Of a stretch of 64,000 nucleotides of DNA, positions 27,311 to 36,076 are shown piece after piece. The notes beneath the pieces are model-generated. The model did no database searches, was not told the DNA's origin, and saw only the letters and a list, made by a program, of their open reading frames with translations. Positions within the stretch are counted from its first letter, which is position 1; every line of letters starts with the position of its first letter. Position numbers and translations under genes: made by a program. Origin of the DNA: an uncultured Pelagibacteraceae bacterium (GTDB taxonomy: Bacteria > Pseudomonadota > Alphaproteobacteria > Pelagibacterales > Pelagibacteraceae); NCBI GenBank assembly GCA_902598735.1, contig CACKCM010000006.1, positions 1 to 64,000 of the forward strand, read 5' to 3'.

Positions 27311-27820
27311 TTGAAAAAAAACGTAGTTTTAACTGGCATGATGGGTGTGGGCAAAAGTACTGTAGGTAAATTGCTTGCTAAAAAGCTATCTTTTAACTTT
27401 GTAGACATAGATGCTTTAATTGAAAAAAAAGAAGGAAGTCCAATAAAGGTCATTTTTGGCAGACATGGTGAAAATTATTTTAGAAAATTAGAACAGGAAT
27501 TAGTCTTACAGGAAATTCATAAAAGAAATTCTGTTATATCATTAGGAGGTGGCGCTTTTTTAAGTCGATCTATTAGATCAGCAGTAAGAGAATTTTCAAT
27601 AAGTTTTTGGCTTGATGTAAATTTAGATATTCTAACAAAAAGATTGCAAAATAACGTGAATAGACCCTTGTTAGGTAAAAAAAATATAAGTGAAACAATT
27701 AATAAAATTTACTTAGAGAGGAAGGAAACTTATAATGAGGCAAGTTTTAAAATAAATTGTAGTTTTTTGAAACCAGGGGAAATTGTTAAAGAAATTCTGA
27801 AATTTTATGAAAATTCATGA
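27311..27820 (+). CDS. aroK: shikimate kinase
   Basis: AroK phosphorylates shikimate on the way to chorismate. The 169-residue P-loop kinase has Walker A GMMGVGKST (residues 8-16), the substrate Asp in FVDIDALIE, FRKLEQELV, the SLGGGAF segment and NRPLLG in the lid. The start appears to be TTG at 27311; no ATG lies in frame upstream. A tiny frame starting at ATG 27279 ends in TGA overlapping that TTG. It overlaps aroB by 14 bases, so the two shikimate genes are coupled. Confidence 0.94.
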   Translation: MKKNVVLTGMMGVGKSTVGKLLAKKLSFNFVDIDALIEKKEGSPIKVIFGRHGENYFRKLEQELVLQEIHKRNSVISLGGGAFLSRSIRSAVREFSISFWLDVNLDILTKRLQNNVNRPLLGKKNISETINKIYLERKETYNEASFKINCSFLKPGEIVKEILKFYENS

Positions 27821-28919
27821 GATAAAATTTAAAGGTTCAGGTCAGAACTACTCCATAATTATCGGTAAAAATATCCTAAGTATTTTACCAAAAAAAATAA
27901 AACACCTATGTTCTAAGACAAAGAAAATAGGTTTAATAATTGACAAAAATGTACCAAATAAATTTATTAAAATTTTAAAAAAAAAGTTAAATAATTATGA
28001 TTTATTTTTTTATTCATTCACAGCAAATGAAAAAGTAAAATCCTTAAAAACAGCCAATTATTATTTAGAGAAACTAATTAAAGATAACTTTAATAGATCT
28101 GATTTAATAATTGCAGTTGGAGGTGGTATCACAGGCGATGTAATTGGGTTTGTAGCAAGTACATTTAAAAGAGGAATTAATTTTATAAATGTTCCAACTA
28201 CTCTCCTTGCCCAAGTAGATGCATCGATCGGTGGAAAAACAGGTGTAAATTCAAAATATGGAAAAAATTTAATTGGTTCATTCTTTCAACCTAGATTAGT
28301 TCTAAGCGATACATCTTTTTTAGATACTATATCAAAAAGAGAGATGATTTGTGGGTATGCAGAAATTTTGAAACATTCTATAATTAAGGACAAAAAATTT
28401 TTTAATTGGTTAAAAAAAAATACAAAAAATATTCTTTTGAAAGATAATAGAAAATTGAGATATGCAATTAAAAAAAGTTGCCAAATCAAAATTTTTTTTG
28501 TTAGTAAAGATGTTAATGAAAAAAATTTAAGAATGATTTTAAATTTTGGACATACATTTGCACATGCAATCGAAGTAAAAAATAATTTTTCAAATAAATT
28601 TACACACGGTGAGGCTGTTCTTGCCGGAATGATTCTTGAGGGCAAGCTTTCAGTAATTAGAAGAAAGTGTACTCAAAAAACTTTTGATGAAATCAAAAAA
28701 ATCTATAGTAATAATAATTTAGATTTTACTTTTAAAAAATTCGATAATCGAAAAAAAATAGATGCTCTTTTACCATATCTTCAAAATGATAAAAAAAATG
28801 AGGATCAAAAAATAAACTTCATATTACTTTCAAAAATATCAAAAACAACTTTACCGAATTCGAATAAAATTTCTTTAAAAAAACTAAAATCTTATAGTAA
28901 ATTTATTGTTCAATACTAA
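27807..28919 (+). CDS. aroB: 3-dehydroquinate synthase
   Basis: AroB cyclises DAHP to 3-dehydroquinate with NAD and a metal. The 370-residue protein has the NAD site VGGGITGDVIGF, PTTLLAQVDASIGGKTGVN with catalytic Asp/Lys region, the metal ligand Glu in GYAEILKHS, and His residues in NFGHTFAHAIE and THGEAV. The length is typical. It starts inside aroK and ends 17 bases into convergent bolA. Confidence 0.96.
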   Translation: MKIHEIKFKGSGQNYSIIIGKNILSILPKKIKHLCSKTKKIGLIIDKNVPNKFIKILKKKLNNYDLFFYSFTANEKVKSLKTANYYLEKLIKDNFNRSDLIIAVGGGITGDVIGFVASTFKRGINFINVPTTLLAQVDASIGGKTGVNSKYGKNLIGSFFQPRLVLSDTSFLDTISKREMICGYAEILKHSIIKDKKFFNWLKKNTKNILLKDNRKLRYAIKKSCQIKIFFVSKDVNEKNLRMILNFGHTFAHAIEVKNNFSNKFTHGEAVLAGMILEGKLSVIRRKCTQKTFDEIKKIYSNNNLDFTFKKFDNRKKIDALLPYLQNDKKNEDQKINFILLSKISKTTLPNSNKISLKKLKSYSKFIVQY

Positions 28920-29160
28920 TTTCTAAGGCATGTATTTTATCCTTCAAATCGTCTTTAAGTATGTTCATTATAAGTTTATGAGCATTAATTTTTGAAATTG
29001 AGCTAAGATAACTTGATTTAATTTTCAAATGTAAATGAAATTTGTCTGGAGAAAAAGATTTATGAGATTTATGCAAATAAGAATTATCAATAATTTCTAA
29101 TGACTCAGATTGAATGTTTTTTTTTAATTTTTTTTCAATTTCTTGAAAATAAGATTTCAT
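28903..29160 (-). CDS. bolA: BolA family protein
   Basis: BolA proteins pair with monothiol glutaredoxins in Fe-S cluster trafficking. The frame is open up to 29385, but that part is antisense to the J-domain gene, so ATG 29160 is chosen. It gives 85 residues beginning MKSYFQEIEKKLKK, with the family loop SFSPDKFHLHLKI and the conserved ISKINAHKLIM, whose His61 is the usual cluster ligand. The N-terminal loop region has HKSHKS. It is divergent from the J-domain gene by 30 bases and convergent with aroB. This gene order is common in Alphaproteobacteria. Confidence 0.92.
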   Translation of the reverse strand: MKSYFQEIEKKLKKNIQSESLEIIDNSYLHKSHKSFSPDKFHLHLKIKSSYLSSISKINAHKLIMNILKDDLKDKIHALEISIEQ

Positions 29161-29190
29161 TAAATGAATTTTACTATATAGAATCATAAT

Positions 29191-29706
29191 ATGAAAATTA
29201 TATGTGATTGGAATAATTGTAATAAAACGGGTATTTATAAAGCCCCGATCGAAAAAGATAATAGCAGAAAGTATAGATTGCTTTGTTTGGATCATATAAA
29301 AGTATTTAACAAGAACTGGAACTATTTTGAAAATATGAATGATCAAGAAATAGAATTTTTTATCAAATCGGATCTTACCTGGCATAAGGCTACAAAAAAA
29401 TTTGGGTCTTCAGAAAATTTTTTCAATATACTTTGGAATAATGCTTTAGAGGATAAATTAAATATATTCGAAAGTTCAAATTTTAAAGATTTTAAGAAAA
29501 CTAAAATATCTCAAACTGATAAAGATGCTTTAAACGTGATGGAATTAAGCGATGATGTAAAATGGGAACAAATTCACTCAAAATTTAAACAACTTGTAAA
29601 AAAATATCATCCTGATAAAAACCATGGCAACAAAAGATTTGAAGATAAATTAAAAAAAATTACTTTGGCATATAGCCAACTAAAAAAAACATTGGGAAAA
29701 AAATGA
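29191..29706 (+). CDS. J-domain protein with N-terminal putative zinc knuckle
   Basis: A 171-residue protein with a C-terminal J domain: [21 protein letters not shown] with the HPD motif at residues 140-142 that triggers DnaK ATPase. The N-terminal part has Cys5-x4-Cys10 and Cys32-x2-His35, a plausible single zinc site of unknown role. There is no Gly/Phe-rich region or DnaJ-type zinc domain, so it is not a general DnaJ. It overlaps cobS by four bases (ATGA), which suggests it serves the CobS/CobT machine. Zinc binding and partnership are inferences. Confidence 0.88.
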   Translation: MKIICDWNNCNKTGIYKAPIEKDNSRKYRLLCLDHIKVFNKNWNYFENMNDQEIEFFIKSDLTWHKATKKFGSSENFFNILWNNALEDKLNIFESSNFKDFKKTKISQTDKDALNVMELSDDVKWEQIHSKFKQLVKKYHPDKNHGNKRFEDKLKKITLAYSQLKKTLGKK

Positions 29707-30680
29707 GTTCGGAACAGTTTTTGCAAAAACCAGATATCACACTATCAGTGAAGCAAACTTTTGGTTTTGATAGCGATATGAAAGTAAATGCTTTTTCAAA
29801 AAAAAACGAATACGTTCCGAAAATTGATTCAGATTATAAGTTCGATAAAGACACAACATTAGCAATTTTAGCTGGATTTTCTTTCAATAAAAGAGTCTTG
29901 ATACAAGGCTATCACGGTACTGGAAAGTCAACACATATTGAACAAGTCTCTGCAAGATTAAATTGGCCCTGTGTGAGAGTAAATTTAGATAGTCATATAA
30001 GTAGAATAGACCTAATAGGAAAAGATGCAATAATTTTGAAAGACGGAAAACAGGTTACTGAATTTAAGGAGGGAATACTTCCCTGGTCAATTCAAAACCC
30101 TATTGCTTTAGTATTTGATGAGTATGATGCTGGTAGACCTGACGTAATGTTTGTAATTCAAAGAATTTTAGAAAGTGAAGGAAATTTTACATTGTTGGAC
30201 AAAAAAAAAGTATTAAATCAACATGATTTTTTTAGAATATTTGCAACAACTAACACGGTCGGTTTAGGTGATACTACCGGTTTATATCATGGTACTCAGC
30301 AGATTAACCAAGGACAGATGGATAGATGGAACATAGTTTCAACTCTTAATTATCTTCCATTTGATAAAGAACTAGAGATTGTTTTGTCAAAAAATAAAAA
30401 TTTTAATAATAAAGATGGAAAAGAAATACTCTCAAACATGATCAAAGTTGCAGATCTAACAAGAAAAGGATTTATTAACGGCGATATTTCAACTGTTATG
30501 AGTCCCAGAACAGTTTTGCATTGGGCAGAAAATACAGATATTTTCAAAGATAAAGGCTATGCTTTTAGAATTACTTTTTTAAACAAATGCGATGATCTAG
30601 AAAAAAAAATAATCTCTGAATATTATCAAAGATGCTTTAGTGAAGATTTGCCAGAGTCTTCAATTAACATATCTATATAG
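29703..30680 (+). CDS. cobS: CobS-like MoxR-family AAA+ ATPase
   Basis: CobS is the AAA+ subunit of the aerobic CobNST cobalt chelatase. The 325-residue protein has an N-terminal CobS region ([20 protein letters not shown]), Walker [10 protein letters not shown] (residues 69-77), Walker B ALVFDE (135-140) and sensor 1 IFATTNTVG (179-187). It matches CobS in length and features and sits between a J-domain gene and cobT, but no cobN or other cobalamin gene is in the window. SAR11 relatives are generally held not to make cobalamin, so another client is likely. Confidence 0.93.
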   Translation: MSSEQFLQKPDITLSVKQTFGFDSDMKVNAFSKKNEYVPKIDSDYKFDKDTTLAILAGFSFNKRVLIQGYHGTGKSTHIEQVSARLNWPCVRVNLDSHISRIDLIGKDAIILKDGKQVTEFKEGILPWSIQNPIALVFDEYDAGRPDVMFVIQRILESEGNFTLLDKKKVLNQHDFFRIFATTNTVGLGDTTGLYHGTQQINQGQMDRWNIVSTLNYLPFDKELEIVLSKNKNFNNKDGKEILSNMIKVADLTRKGFINGDISTVMSPRTVLHWAENTDIFKDKGYAFRITFLNKCDDLEKKIISEYYQRCFSEDLPESSINISI

Positions 30681-30681
30681 T

Positions 30682-32481
30682 GTGGAAATTAAAAAAAATA
30701 AAATAGAAGATTTTAAAACAGCTATAAGCTCTACGGTAAAATCATTATCTAACTTAGATAAAATCGAGGTTCATTTTGGTAATCAAGTTTCGAAATCAAG
30801 TGAAAATTCAATTAAATTACCAGATCTTAACCTAGTAAATAATAGATTTAATCATGAAGAGATAAGAGCGATAGCTGACTCGAAATCATTAAGATTGCGA
30901 TTTTCAAACCCTAAAACGTTAAAAGAACATGAGCCAAGTGGAAATATTTCGAAGAAACTTTATGAAATTTCAGAGAAAATTAGATGTGAAAGAATAGGCG
31001 CAAGTTACTTTAAAGGTGTGAAAAATAATATTGAAAAGTTTTATCAAAAAAGAATTTCTGGTCTAGATTTAAAAAGCAGTGAAGACAAAATAGTTGAGTC
31101 GTTTGAGAATTATTTAAGGATAAAATTCTTAGATTTTAAAAACGAAAATCAAATTGATAAAAAGTTTAAGTCATACAGAAAAGACCTTAATGATCAATTT
31201 AAAAATAAGATATCTGAACTGAAAGACTTTATGTTAGATCAAGAAAAATTTAACTCTCTAATTTCTCAACTTATTGCTGATTTGAGTTTAGATGAAAATA
31301 TCGATGAAGAAGAAAAAAGAGAAGAGGAAAATGATAATAAAGATAAGCAATCAAAACCTAAAGATCAGGAGCAAAAATCCAAGCAAAAAGAGGAAAAACA
31401 AGAAGAAATGTCAATCGATAGCGGTGTGCCTGATTTAGAAAATGAGGCAAAAGAAGCAGATAAAGCTGAAGAAGAGTTAGAAATTGAAAATAGTTCTAGA
31501 CCAGATTTGAAAAAAAAAGGAAGTACGAATTTTGGAGATTTAAAATATAAATTTTACACCGAGGAATTTGATGAAATAATAAAAGCTGAGGAACTTGAAA
31601 GTGTAGAAGAACTTATTAGGCTTAGAAAAAATTTAGATCAACAATTGCTTCAACTAAAAAATTTTATTTCTAAATTAGCAAATAAATTACAAAGAAAACT
31701 TTTAGCTAAACAAAATAGATCATGGAATTTTGATTTAGAGGAAGGTTTGCTTGATACCTCAAAACTCACAAGAGTCATTATGGACCCATTTAATTCTCTA
31801 TCTTTTAAAAAAGAAAAAGACATTGAATTTAGAGATACATTAGTAACAATTTTGATTGATAATTCTGGCTCGATGAGAGGTAAGCCTATTTCAGTAGCTG
31901 CAATTTGCGCTGATATTTTATCAAGAACTCTTGAAAGATGCTCAGTAAAAGTTGAAATACTTGGATTTACTACTAAGCATTGGAAAGGTGGATCATCTAG
32001 AGAAAAATGGATGAAGAACGACAAACCAATTTTACCGGGAAGGCTTAATGATTTAAGACATATAATTTATAAATCAGCAGATACTCAGTGGAGACAGGCA
32101 AAAAATAATATGGGTCTTATGCTAAAAGAAGGATTGCTAAAAGAAAATATTGATGGTGAAGCATTAAAATGGGCTTTTAATAAAATGAATAAAAGAAAAG
32201 AAGATAGAAAAATATTGATGGTAATTTCAGACGGAGCTCCGGTTGACGACTCTACACTTTCTACCAATACTAGTGATTATTTGGAAAATAACTTAAAAAA
32301 TATTGTTAAATGGATTGAACAAAAATCTAATATTGAACTTTTGGCTATTGGAATAGGCCATGATGTAACTCGATATTATAGCAGAGCTGTCAAAATTACA
32401 GATGTTCAAGACTTAGGTGATGTTATGATAAATCAATTAACTGATTTGTTTGTTGAAAGAAACAAAAAGACTATTCATTAA
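30682..32481 (+). CDS. cobT: CobT-like VWA-domain protein
   Basis: The open frame begins at ATG 30640 inside cobS, but GTG 30682, one base after the cobS stop, gives a 599-residue protein whose start fits CobT better. Order: N-terminal CobT region, a highly charged acidic/Lys-Gln linker (about 205-265), a coiled segment, and a C-terminal VWA domain with MIDAS motif DNSGS (residues 393-397) plus the later VISDGAP. CobT and CobS form a two-ring MoxR/VWA complex. It converges with yhhQ over four bases. Function beyond CobST similarity is unknown. Confidence 0.92.
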   Translation: MEIKKNKIEDFKTAISSTVKSLSNLDKIEVHFGNQVSKSSENSIKLPDLNLVNNRFNHEEIRAIADSKSLRLRFSNPKTLKEHEPSGNISKKLYEISEKIRCERIGASYFKGVKNNIEKFYQKRISGLDLKSSEDKIVESFENYLRIKFLDFKNENQIDKKFKSYRKDLNDQFKNKISELKDFMLDQEKFNSLISQLIADLSLDENIDEEEKREEENDNKDKQSKPKDQEQKSKQKEEKQEEMSIDSGVPDLENEAKEADKAEEELEIENSSRPDLKKKGSTNFGDLKYKFYTEEFDEIIKAEELESVEELIRLRKNLDQQLLQLKNFISKLANKLQRKLLAKQNRSWNFDLEEGLLDTSKLTRVIMDPFNSLSFKKEKDIEFRDTLVTILIDNSGSMRGKPISVAAICADILSRTLERCSVKVEILGFTTKHWKGGSSREKWMKNDKPILPGRLNDLRHIIYKSADTQWRQAKNNMGLMLKEGLLKENIDGEALKWAFNKMNKRKEDRKILMVISDGAPVDDSTLSTNTSDYLENNLKNIVKWIEQKSNIELLAIGIGHDVTRYYSRAVKITDVQDLGDVMINQLTDLFVERNKKTIH

Positions 32482-33053
32482 GATTTTACATCAGAAATAG
32501 AGCTTTCTGAATAATCTTTTATTACATTTATCATAAGTCTAAATGGAATTAACATTATAAGTGTAATTAGTAATTTTACAATGAGATCTCCTATAGCTAG
32601 TGTAAACCATGGAATGTCTGTTGCATAAAAAGCTATAGAAAAAAATAAAAAGGTATCCGCTACTGATCCCAAAGTTGATGAAGCAAGAGGGGCAATGTAC
32701 CAACTTTTTTTTCTCAGTCTGTCAAATACTTGTACATCTAAGTTTTGAGCAACAAAAAAAGCTAATCCTGAGCCGATTGCGATCCTAATTGAAATTACAT
32801 CTGCAAAGTTAGTAGAAACAAGAAATGTCAGTATTATTCCTATTACAAAACCTATGTAAACTACCTTTCTTGCAACAACTTTACCATATGCACGATTTGC
32901 TAAGTCAGTTATTAAAAAAGTAATTGGATAACTGAAAGCTCCGTAAGTTAATATTTCACTTAATCCAAATTGTTGAACCGGAAACTGAACAAGATAATTT
33001 GAAAGAACCACAACAATTCCCATAAGAATTGACAATTTATAATATAAATTCAT
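32478..33053 (-). CDS. yhhQ: queuosine precursor transporter (VUT / YhhQ family)
   Basis: YhhQ-family proteins import queuine precursors such as preQ0/preQ1. The 191-residue membrane protein has about six predicted helices, starting [20 protein letters not shown], with the family segment [24 protein letters not shown] and [21 protein letters not shown] and SVADTFLFF. It follows rpmB with a one-base gap on the minus strand and ends over the cobT stop. Function is from the family and not tested in SAR11. Confidence 0.9.
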   Translation of the reverse strand: MNLYYKLSILMGIVVVLSNYLVQFPVQQFGLSEILTYGAFSYPITFLITDLANRAYGKVVARKVVYIGFVIGIILTFLVSTNFADVISIRIAIGSGLAFFVAQNLDVQVFDRLRKKSWYIAPLASSTLGSVADTFLFFSIAFYATDIPWFTLAIGDLIVKLLITLIMLIPFRLMINVIKDYSESSISDVKS

Positions 33054-33054
33054 T

Positions 33055-33333
33055 TTATGACTTCGAAGAAATAGAGGCTTTAATTTTTTTTACTTTTTTT
33101 GACAACTTTGAATTTTTTGCAGATATTAAAAATTTATCAAGACCACCTTTAAAATCTACAGTCCTTAAAGCTGCATTTGCAACATTTAATTTAATATTTT
33201 TTTTTAATATGTCGCTTCTAAATGTCACTTTTTTTAGATTAGGCAAGAATCTTCGCTTAGTTTTATTTTTAGCATGGCTCACGTTATGGCCTTTTAAAGG
33301 TGATATACCTGTTAGTTCGCATCTTTTAGACAT
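33055..33333 (-). CDS. rpmB: 50S ribosomal protein L28
   Basis: The 92-residue protein begins MSKRCELTGISPLKGHNVSH and continues with NKTKRRFLPNLKKV and NVANAALRTVDFKGG, the conserved L28 pattern, with the length usual in Alphaproteobacteria. It lies 41 bases downstream of the pyrD start region on the same strand in a different unit. Its position after the cob genes is conserved in Alphaproteobacteria. Confidence 0.97.
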   Translation of the reverse strand: MSKRCELTGISPLKGHNVSHAKNKTKRRFLPNLKKVTFRSDILKKNIKLNVANAALRTVDFKGGLDKFLISAKNSKLSKKVKKIKASISSKS

Positions 33334-33374
33334 AAAATTTTCCTACAGCTATATAAGTGGAGTGATGATAGTGG

Positions 33375-34421
33375 TCAAGCATTAATTCCGACTGCCTCAC
33401 TTATATTTTTAAGATTTTCTTTTTTTACAATTGAAATTAACTCTTTTTTCATGTCTCTAACTACACCTGGTCCCTTATAAACCATTCCTGTGTAAAGTTG
33501 AACTGCATTAGCTCCTGCAGATATTTTTTCAAAAGCTGACTCCCCAGAATCAACTCCACCTACACCAATAATCTGAATTTTTCCTTTTATTTCTCTATAA
33601 AATTTTTTTATTAAATTTGTAGACAAATTTTTCAAAGGTTGTCCTGATAATCCTCCTTTTTCATCTTTTTGAAAATCAGATAAATTTTCACGATTACTGT
33701 CTGTAGTATTAGATACTATAATTCCGTCGATTTTATGTTTAGTAATTAATTCTATTATTTTACTAATTTCTGAGTTGTTAATATCTGGAGAGAGTTTTAA
33801 AGTTATAGGCTTTGAAATATTTTTTTCTCTTCTAATTTTGTTTATGCCTGTTAAAAGTTTTTCGAGTTCTTCTTGGTCATGAAAATCTCTTAACCCTTCA
33901 GTATTAGGAGATGATATATTAATTGTCAAATATCCAGCCAATGATGCAAGTCTAGAGATGCATGTGTAATAGTCTTCCTCTTTTTTTACAGTTTCTTTAT
34001 TTGGACCAATGTTAATTCCTAAAAAACCACTAGGTAAGTTGTCTGATATTCTTTTAGAAACCATTTCAGAACCATGATTGTTAAAACCAAGCCGATTTAT
34101 TAGGGCCAGATCTTTTTCTAATCTAAAAATTCTAGGCTTTGGATTTCCGAGCTGCCTTTTAGGCGTCACAGTTCCTATTTCTACAAAACCATAACCAAGT
34201 TTAAACAAAGAATTATAAACTTCAGCACTTTTGTCAAATCCCGCAGCTAAACCTATTGGATTTGGCAATCTCTCATTAAATAAATTAGTTTCTAGCAATT
34301 CTTCATTTTCAACTTGAAAGATGTTTTTTGGTAAAATATTTAGTTTTAAAGAATTAATTGCTAAGTCATGAGCAATTTCAGGATCTAGTGAAAAAATTAA
34401 AGGTTTGAAAATTGAAAACAT
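33375..34421 (-). CDS. pyrD: dihydroorotate dehydrogenase, class 2 (quinone)
   Basis: PyrD oxidises dihydroorotate to orotate with FMN and passes electrons to ubiquinone at the inner membrane. The 348-residue protein has the N-terminal membrane-association helix region, LPNPIGLAAGFDKSAE, GYGFVEIGTVTPKRQ, the catalytic Ser in NISSPNTEGLRD and the phosphate-binding IGVGGVDSGESA. These are class 2 features. It overlaps lysS by one base (TAATG). Confidence 0.96.
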   Translation of the reverse strand: MFSIFKPLIFSLDPEIAHDLAINSLKLNILPKNIFQVENEELLETNLFNERLPNPIGLAAGFDKSAEVYNSLFKLGYGFVEIGTVTPKRQLGNPKPRIFRLEKDLALINRLGFNNHGSEMVSKRISDNLPSGFLGINIGPNKETVKKEEDYYTCISRLASLAGYLTINISSPNTEGLRDFHDQEELEKLLTGINKIRREKNISKPITLKLSPDINNSEISKIIELITKHKIDGIIVSNTTDSNRENLSDFQKDEKGGLSGQPLKNLSTNLIKKFYREIKGKIQIIGVGGVDSGESAFEKISAGANAVQLYTGMVYKGPGVVRDMKKELISIVKKENLKNISEAVGINA

Positions 34422-35983
34422 TATTTTATTTTATCATTTATTAATTGAATTGTTTCTTTAAGTCCAAAAAAACTTATAAAAAAACCCATTCTTGGTCCAT
34501 TTTCAACTCCAAACACTACTTCATAAATAAGTTTGAACCAATCTCTTAGATTTTTTTCATATCCATTTTCTTTTCCTACAGTGTAAACGTGACTTTGAAT
34601 TTCTTCAGGGCTAAGTGATTGGTCAATCTTTTCTAACTTTTTAACTAAATGTTCTAAAGCTTTTTTTTCTAATGAATTAGGTTTTTTAAATTTTTTTTTA
34701 GGTTCTACTTTATCTTTAAAATAGTTAATAGCGTAACTTGTTAATCCATCAAGTATACTATGGTCTTTTGGGTTAATTTCTTTATGAAATCTATTTATAA
34801 ATTTCCAGAGTATTTCTTTGTTATTCGCGTTACTAGATCCAACTAAATTTAATAGCATTGAAAAAGGCATAACTATTTTTTCTGTTGGTGGATTGCCGTT
34901 ATGTACATGCCAAACTGGGTTTTGTATTCGATCCTTCAAATCTTGCGCTGGGTACTTTTCAATAAGAGAAAGATATTCATCTACGGTTTTTGGAACCACT
35001 TCTGAATAAAGTTTTTTTGCTCTTTTCGGGTTTGGATACATATACAAAGCTAAACTTTCAGGTGAAGCGTATCTTAACCACTGTTCTATTGAGATCCCGT
35101 TTCCTTTAGATTTTGAAATTTTTTCTCCTTTCTCATCAAGAAATAATTCGTAAGCAAATCCATTTGGTGGATCTTTCCCAAGAATTCGACAAATTTTATT
35201 TGATAGTATTGCACTTTCGGTTAAATCTTTTCCATACATTTCAAAGTCAACATCAAAAGTAAACCATCTCATAGCCCAGTCTACCTTCCATTGTAATTTG
35301 CAATTACCGTTTAAAATATTTGTCTCTAATTTTTCGCCATTATTATCAAATACTACTTTTCCTGACTTTTTATCCATGTTTATCAAAGGAATTTCTAGAA
35401 CAACACCTTTTTGAGGACAAATAGGTAAAAAAGGGCAATAAGTTTTTCTTCTTTCTTCTCTTAATGTTGGCAAAATTATATTCATAATTTCCTCATATTT
35501 TTCTAAAACTCGTATTAAAGAATTATTAAAAACTCCCGATTTATAATTTTCAGTTGAACTTTTAAAAGTAAATTTGAAATTAAATTTTTTAAGGAACTCT
35601 TTTAACATTACATTATTGTGTTCACCAAAACTCTTAAACTTTTTAAAAGGATCAGGTATTGACGTAAGTGGTTTTCCCAAGTTTTTTTTAAGCACTTCGT
35701 CATTTGGAATATTGTCAGGAACTTTTCTTAGACCGTCCATATCATCAGAAAATGTAATCAATTCATGATCGATTTTTTGAATAAAATTCAAAGCATTTAT
35801 CATCATTGATGTTCTCGCAACTTCACCAAAGGTGCCAATGTGGGGTAGACCACTTGGACCGTACCCTGTTTGAAAGGTAATTTTATTTTTTTTTTTTATT
35901 AAACTTTTTCTTTCCCTCAAAAGCTTCCTTACTTCCACAAAAGGCCATGAAGAAGTTGATTGTATTAAATTATTATCAAGCAT
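34421..35983 (-). CDS. lysS: lysyl-tRNA synthetase, class I
   Basis: A class I LysRS (LysRS1), unrelated in fold to the class II LysS of most bacteria but standard in Alphaproteobacteria. The 520-residue protein has the HIGH-like motif LPHIGTFGE (residues 46-54), a C-rich insert (YCPFLPICPQKG), the KMSKS-like motif GEKISKSKGNGIS and the class I family C-terminal domain. It charges tRNA-Lys with ATP. The upstream gene trkH is divergent across 93 bases. Confidence 0.96.
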   Translation of the reverse strand: MLDNNLIQSTSSWPFVEVRKLLRERKSLIKKKNKITFQTGYGPSGLPHIGTFGEVARTSMMINALNFIQKIDHELITFSDDMDGLRKVPDNIPNDEVLKKNLGKPLTSIPDPFKKFKSFGEHNNVMLKEFLKKFNFKFTFKSSTENYKSGVFNNSLIRVLEKYEEIMNIILPTLREERRKTYCPFLPICPQKGVVLEIPLINMDKKSGKVVFDNNGEKLETNILNGNCKLQWKVDWAMRWFTFDVDFEMYGKDLTESAILSNKICRILGKDPPNGFAYELFLDEKGEKISKSKGNGISIEQWLRYASPESLALYMYPNPKRAKKLYSEVVPKTVDEYLSLIEKYPAQDLKDRIQNPVWHVHNGNPPTEKIVMPFSMLLNLVGSSNANNKEILWKFINRFHKEINPKDHSILDGLTSYAINYFKDKVEPKKKFKKPNSLEKKALEHLVKKLEKIDQSLSPEEIQSHVYTVGKENGYEKNLRDWFKLIYEVVFGVENGPRMGFFISFFGLKETIQLINDKIK

Positions 35984-36020
35984 TACTATGGTTTATTAAA
36001 TTTTATACGCAAAATACAGA

Positions 36021-36026
36021 TATAAT
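36021..36026 (+). promoter_or_regulatory. candidate -10 box for trkH
   Basis: A perfect TATAAT lies at 36021-36026, 50 bases upstream of the trkH ATG, in the divergent lysS-trkH gap. The -35 position is only weakly matched (an A/T stretch with no TTGACA), so this is a moderate candidate. Confidence 0.35.
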
Positions 36027-36076
36027 TACATGATATTAAGTTGAATTTTAGATCTATTTAAATAATCTCAATTTTA

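Noticed and set aside
29161-29385. 75-residue N-terminal extension of bolA
   Set aside because: It is antisense to the J-domain gene and unlike BolA; the ATG at 29160 gives the usual length.
30640-30681. ATG start of cobT inside cobS
   Set aside because: It would overlap cobS by 41 bases and add residues not typical of CobT; GTG at 30682, one base after the cobS stop, is better, although this is not proven.
34421-35983. Class I lysyl-tRNA synthetase as a transferred archaeal gene
   Set aside because: Class I LysRS is the normal form in Alphaproteobacteria, so no recent transfer is implied.
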